Shown here: positions 28,439 to 30,447 of the stretch, piece after piece
How the letters are laid out: the number at the start of each line of letters is the position of its first letter
Numbering within the stretch: the stretch's first letter is position 1
Assembly: GCA_964634605.1 (NCBI GenBank)
Contig: CAZWLJ010000039.1
Coordinates: 1 to 30,447, forward strand
DNA: 30,447 nt
Source of the DNA: UPXZ01 sp964634605
GTDB lineage: Bacteria > Bacteroidota > Bacteroidia > Bacteroidales > Paludibacteraceae
Direction of reading: 5' to 3'
The notes under the pieces: model-generated
The model's input: only the letters and a program-made list of their open reading frames with translations
What the model was told of the DNA's origin: nothing
Databases searched by the model: none
Made by a program: the position numbers and the translations under genes

Positions 28439-30181
28439 TTACACTCCCATCGAAGCTCGTACTGCTTCCACTTTCAGGTTGGCAGCAGCTTCGGCAGCAT
28501 CATAATCAGCGCGTGTTTTCATTTCACCGCGTACCTCGATGTAAAATTTGATTTTGGGTTCTGTTCCTGATGGACGAACAGAGATTTTTGTTCCGTCTTC
28601 GGTAAAGAATTGCAATACATTGGAAGTGGCAGGCATATCGAGATCGCTAACCTCACCCGATTTTACATCCGTCATTTTTAGTGTTTGATAATCTTTGATC
28701 GTTTTTACAGCTGAACCGGCAATTTCTTTCGGAGGATTGTTACGATAATCAACCATCATCTGAGCAATTTCCTCGGCTCCTGATTTTCCTTTCCGAACCA
28801 CGGAAATGCCCTTTTCTTTCCCGTAACCATATTCGATATAGATGTCCTGAAGCATTTCGAACAAGGTTTTACCATTATCCTTAGCCCATGCGGTGATTTC
28901 AGCTATCAATGCACATGCCGATACAGAGTCTTTGTCGCGAACGAAGTCTTCAGCCAGGAAGCCGTAACTTTCTTCTCCTCCGCCAATATATGTTTTCTTG
29001 CCTTCATTCTGCCGCATCACGTCAGCTATCCATTTGAAACCGGTGAAGCAATTGTAGTATTCCACATTGTTTTTGATTGCAATATCTGCCATCACTTCCG
29101 TAGTAACAATCGTTTTTACAACATATTCATTGCCGGTAAGTCTGCCAAGTTCTTTCCATTTGGTAATCAGGTAGTAAATGAAAATAAGGAATGTCTGGTT
29201 TCCGTTTACCAGGATCCATTCGCCCTTATCGTTCTTGATGGCAATGCCAATACGGTCAGCGTCAGGATCCGAAGCCATTACGATATCAGCGTCGGTTTCT
29301 ATGGCTTTTTGTACTGCCATTGCAAGCGCTGCCGGTTCTTCCGGATTCGGTGATACTACGGTTGGAAAGTCGCCACTGATAACATTTTGTTCAGGGACAT
29401 CTATAATATTGGTGAAACCGTATTCGCGCAGGGTTTTTGGAATCAGTTTAATGCCGGTTCCGTGAATGGGAGTATATACAATTTTGAGGTCCTTATTCCG
29501 TTCGATGGCTTCGGGAGACAGAATAAGTGTTTTGATTTTGTCAATGTACAAATTATCAATTTCTTCCCCGATAATCTCTATCAGTTCGGGATTACCTTCA
29601 AACAGAATATCATCCACATTTTTGATTTTCATAACCTCCGTAATGACATTTTCATCGTGCGGAGCAATCATCTGCGCACCATCGTCCCAGTAGGCTTTGT
29701 AGCCATTGTATTCTTTCGGATTGTGTGAAGCAGTGAGAATGATTCCGCTCTGGCATCCTAAATGACGAATAGCAAAGGACGCTTCCGGGGTAGGCCGGAG
29801 GTCTTCGAAAAGATACACTTTAATACCGTTTGCCGAGAATATATTGGCGCTGATTTCAGCAAACTTCCGGCTGTTGTTGCGGCAGTCGTGACCAATCACC
29901 ACGCTTATTTGTGGCAGCGATGCAAACTGTTCTTTCAGGTAGTTACTTAATCCCTGCGTAGCAGCGCCAACCGTATAGATATTCATCCGGTTTGTACCAG
30001 CGCCCATAATACCGCGTAGTCCTCCGGTTCCGAATTCCAGATCCCGGTAGAAAGCCTCAATTAGATCGGTTTTATCTTCGGCTTCCATCAGTTTTTTTAC
30101 TTCAGCTTTCGTTTCAGCATCGTAGTTGCCATCGAGCCATACCTGTGCCCGGGCGGTTACTTCTTTTAATAGTTCATCCAT
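28439..30181 (-). CDS. Phosphoglucomutase/phosphomannomutase
   Basis: Alpha-D-phosphohexomutase of 580 residues, the length of PgcA-type phosphoglucomutases. It interconverts hexose 1- and 6-phosphates, probably glucose phosphates for nucleotide-sugar and glycogen supply. Domain 1 has GTGGLRGIMGAGTNRMN and the catalytic serine loop LTASHNPKEYNGYK (Ser152). The metal loop DPDADRIG is near residue 305, the sugar-binding GGGEESYGF near 400 and the phosphate-binding RPSGTEPKIKFY near 535. All key residues are present. No promoter was found. The 5' flank is a long tandem array, so its leader may be repeat-derived. It is monocistronic. Confidence 0.95.
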   Translation of the reverse strand: MDELLKEVTARAQVWLDGNYDAETKAEVKKLMEAEDKTDLIEAFYRDLEFGTGGLRGIMGAGTNRMNIYTVGAATQGLSNYLKEQFASLPQISVVIGHDCRNNSRKFAEISANIFSANGIKVYLFEDLRPTPEASFAIRHLGCQSGIILTASHNPKEYNGYKAYWDDGAQMIAPHDENVITEVMKIKNVDDILFEGNPELIEIIGEEIDNLYIDKIKTLILSPEAIERNKDLKIVYTPIHGTGIKLIPKTLREYGFTNIIDVPEQNVISGDFPTVVSPNPEEPAALAMAVQKAIETDADIVMASDPDADRIGIAIKNDKGEWILVNGNQTFLIFIYYLITKWKELGRLTGNEYVVKTIVTTEVMADIAIKNNVEYYNCFTGFKWIADVMRQNEGKKTYIGGGEESYGFLAEDFVRDKDSVSACALIAEITAWAKDNGKTLFEMLQDIYIEYGYGKEKGISVVRKGKSGAEEIAQMMVDYRNNPPKEIAGSAVKTIKDYQTLKMTDVKSGEVSDLDMPATSNVLQFFTEDGTKISVRPSGTEPKIKFYIEVRGEMKTRADYDAAEAAANLKVEAVRASMGV

Positions 30182-30447
30182 AGTTTATCAAGTTTATCAA
30201 GTTTGTCAAGTTTATCAAGTAGAAAGTTTATCAAGTAGAAAGCGTCGCACTGAGCCTTGTCGAAGTGTTCATCAAGTTTGTCAAGTTGAAAGATTGTCAA
30301 GTAAGAAATAAGTTTGTCAAGCTAGTGAATTCATCAAGTTTATCAAGTTTGAAAGTCTGTCAAGTAAGAAATGAGTTTGTCAAGTTAGCGAGTTCATCAA
30401 GTTTGAAAGTTTGTCAAGTTTGAACTTTATGAACTTTATGAACTTTA
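30182..30447. repeat. Tandem array (AGTTTATCA family) running off the window
   Basis: Units AGTTTATCA and AGTTTGTCA repeat with 9-bp and 16-bp spacing (AGTTTATCAAGTAGAA). They begin directly after the phosphoglucomutase start codon and extend to the window end. The final bases shift to GAACTTTAT units. The array is interrupted once, at 30241-30268, by a different element. No gene lies in it. Confidence 0.93.
30241..30268. repeat. CTTCGACAAGGCTCAG-type element inside the array
   Basis: The complement reads CACTTCGACAAGGCTCAGTG then CGACGCT. I recall this TTCGACAAG-CTCAG word as a dispersed element in many bacterial genomes. It has clearly landed inside the older tandem array. Confidence 0.55.

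Noticed and set aside
30126..30311. Plus-strand ORF of 61 codons with VYQVCQV repeats
   Set aside because: It is the translation of the tandem array plus antisense of phosphoglucomutase; the regularity comes from the 9-bp DNA period.

Overview
The window looks like a chromosomal segment of a Bacteroidota (Bacteroidales-like) bacterium. The signs are -7 promoter boxes of the form TAnnTTTG, few Shine-Dalgarno sites, a type IX secretion (T9SS) C-terminal sorting domain, a DUF5686 outer-membrane protein, a DAHP synthase fused to chorismate mutase, and an FHS-type sugar permease next to a ROK kinase. Most of it is housekeeping or envelope genes. The accessory part lies at about 19-28 kb.

Layout. 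0.08-7.8 kb: a family 2 glycosyltransferase, a FemAB-type acyltransferase, a DUF5686 protein, a lipoprotein with YWKNG repeats, and a flotillin/NfeD pair. 8.1-10.9 kb: a large secreted glycosidase-like protein (catalytic barrel, ricin-type lectin, Fn3, LamG, T9SS tail). 11.0-12.9 kb: a YgiQ-type radical SAM protein. 12.9-16.5 kb, minus strand: an aromatic amino acid operon (prephenate dehydratase, aminotransferase, DAHP synthase/chorismate mutase). Its leader encodes a 16-residue Phe/Tyr/Trp-rich peptide followed by mutually exclusive hairpins, a textbook-looking attenuator. 16.7-19.0 kb: sugar permease and ROK kinase. 19.35-19.66 kb: three tRNA genes (Leu-GAG, Leu-CAG, Gly-GCC) with a C-terminal gene remnant just 3' of the first.

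19.8-26.1 kb, minus strand: a redox and modification cluster. In transcription order it holds an ArsM-like methyltransferase, an unannotated 35-residue peptide with a CC...C tail, a SPASM-domain radical SAM enzyme, a thioredoxin-thioredoxin reductase fusion, a phosphatase-fold protein lacking its catalytic Arg, a DUF1847 protein and a membrane-anchored thioredoxin. I read it as either a small RiPP-type peptide modification system or a metalloid/thiol methylation system with a Cys peptide; the sequence alone does not decide.

The cluster is interrupted twice by small DUF559 nuclease-like genes, one broken by a stop codon. Each is bracketed by inverted copies of a C/G-rich palindromic repeat. 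The same repeat sits on many gene termini in the 14-25 kb region and has been read into several proteins. A third nuclease-like gene (GxxExxY) at 28 kb is bracketed by inverted copies of a different repeat. Tandem arrays with a 9-bp or 17-bp period of a third repeat family occur at 0, 20.8, 26.7 and 30.2 kb. The window closes with a solo IS1595-type zinc-ribbon protein, a YhcC-type radical SAM protein and a phosphoglucomutase.
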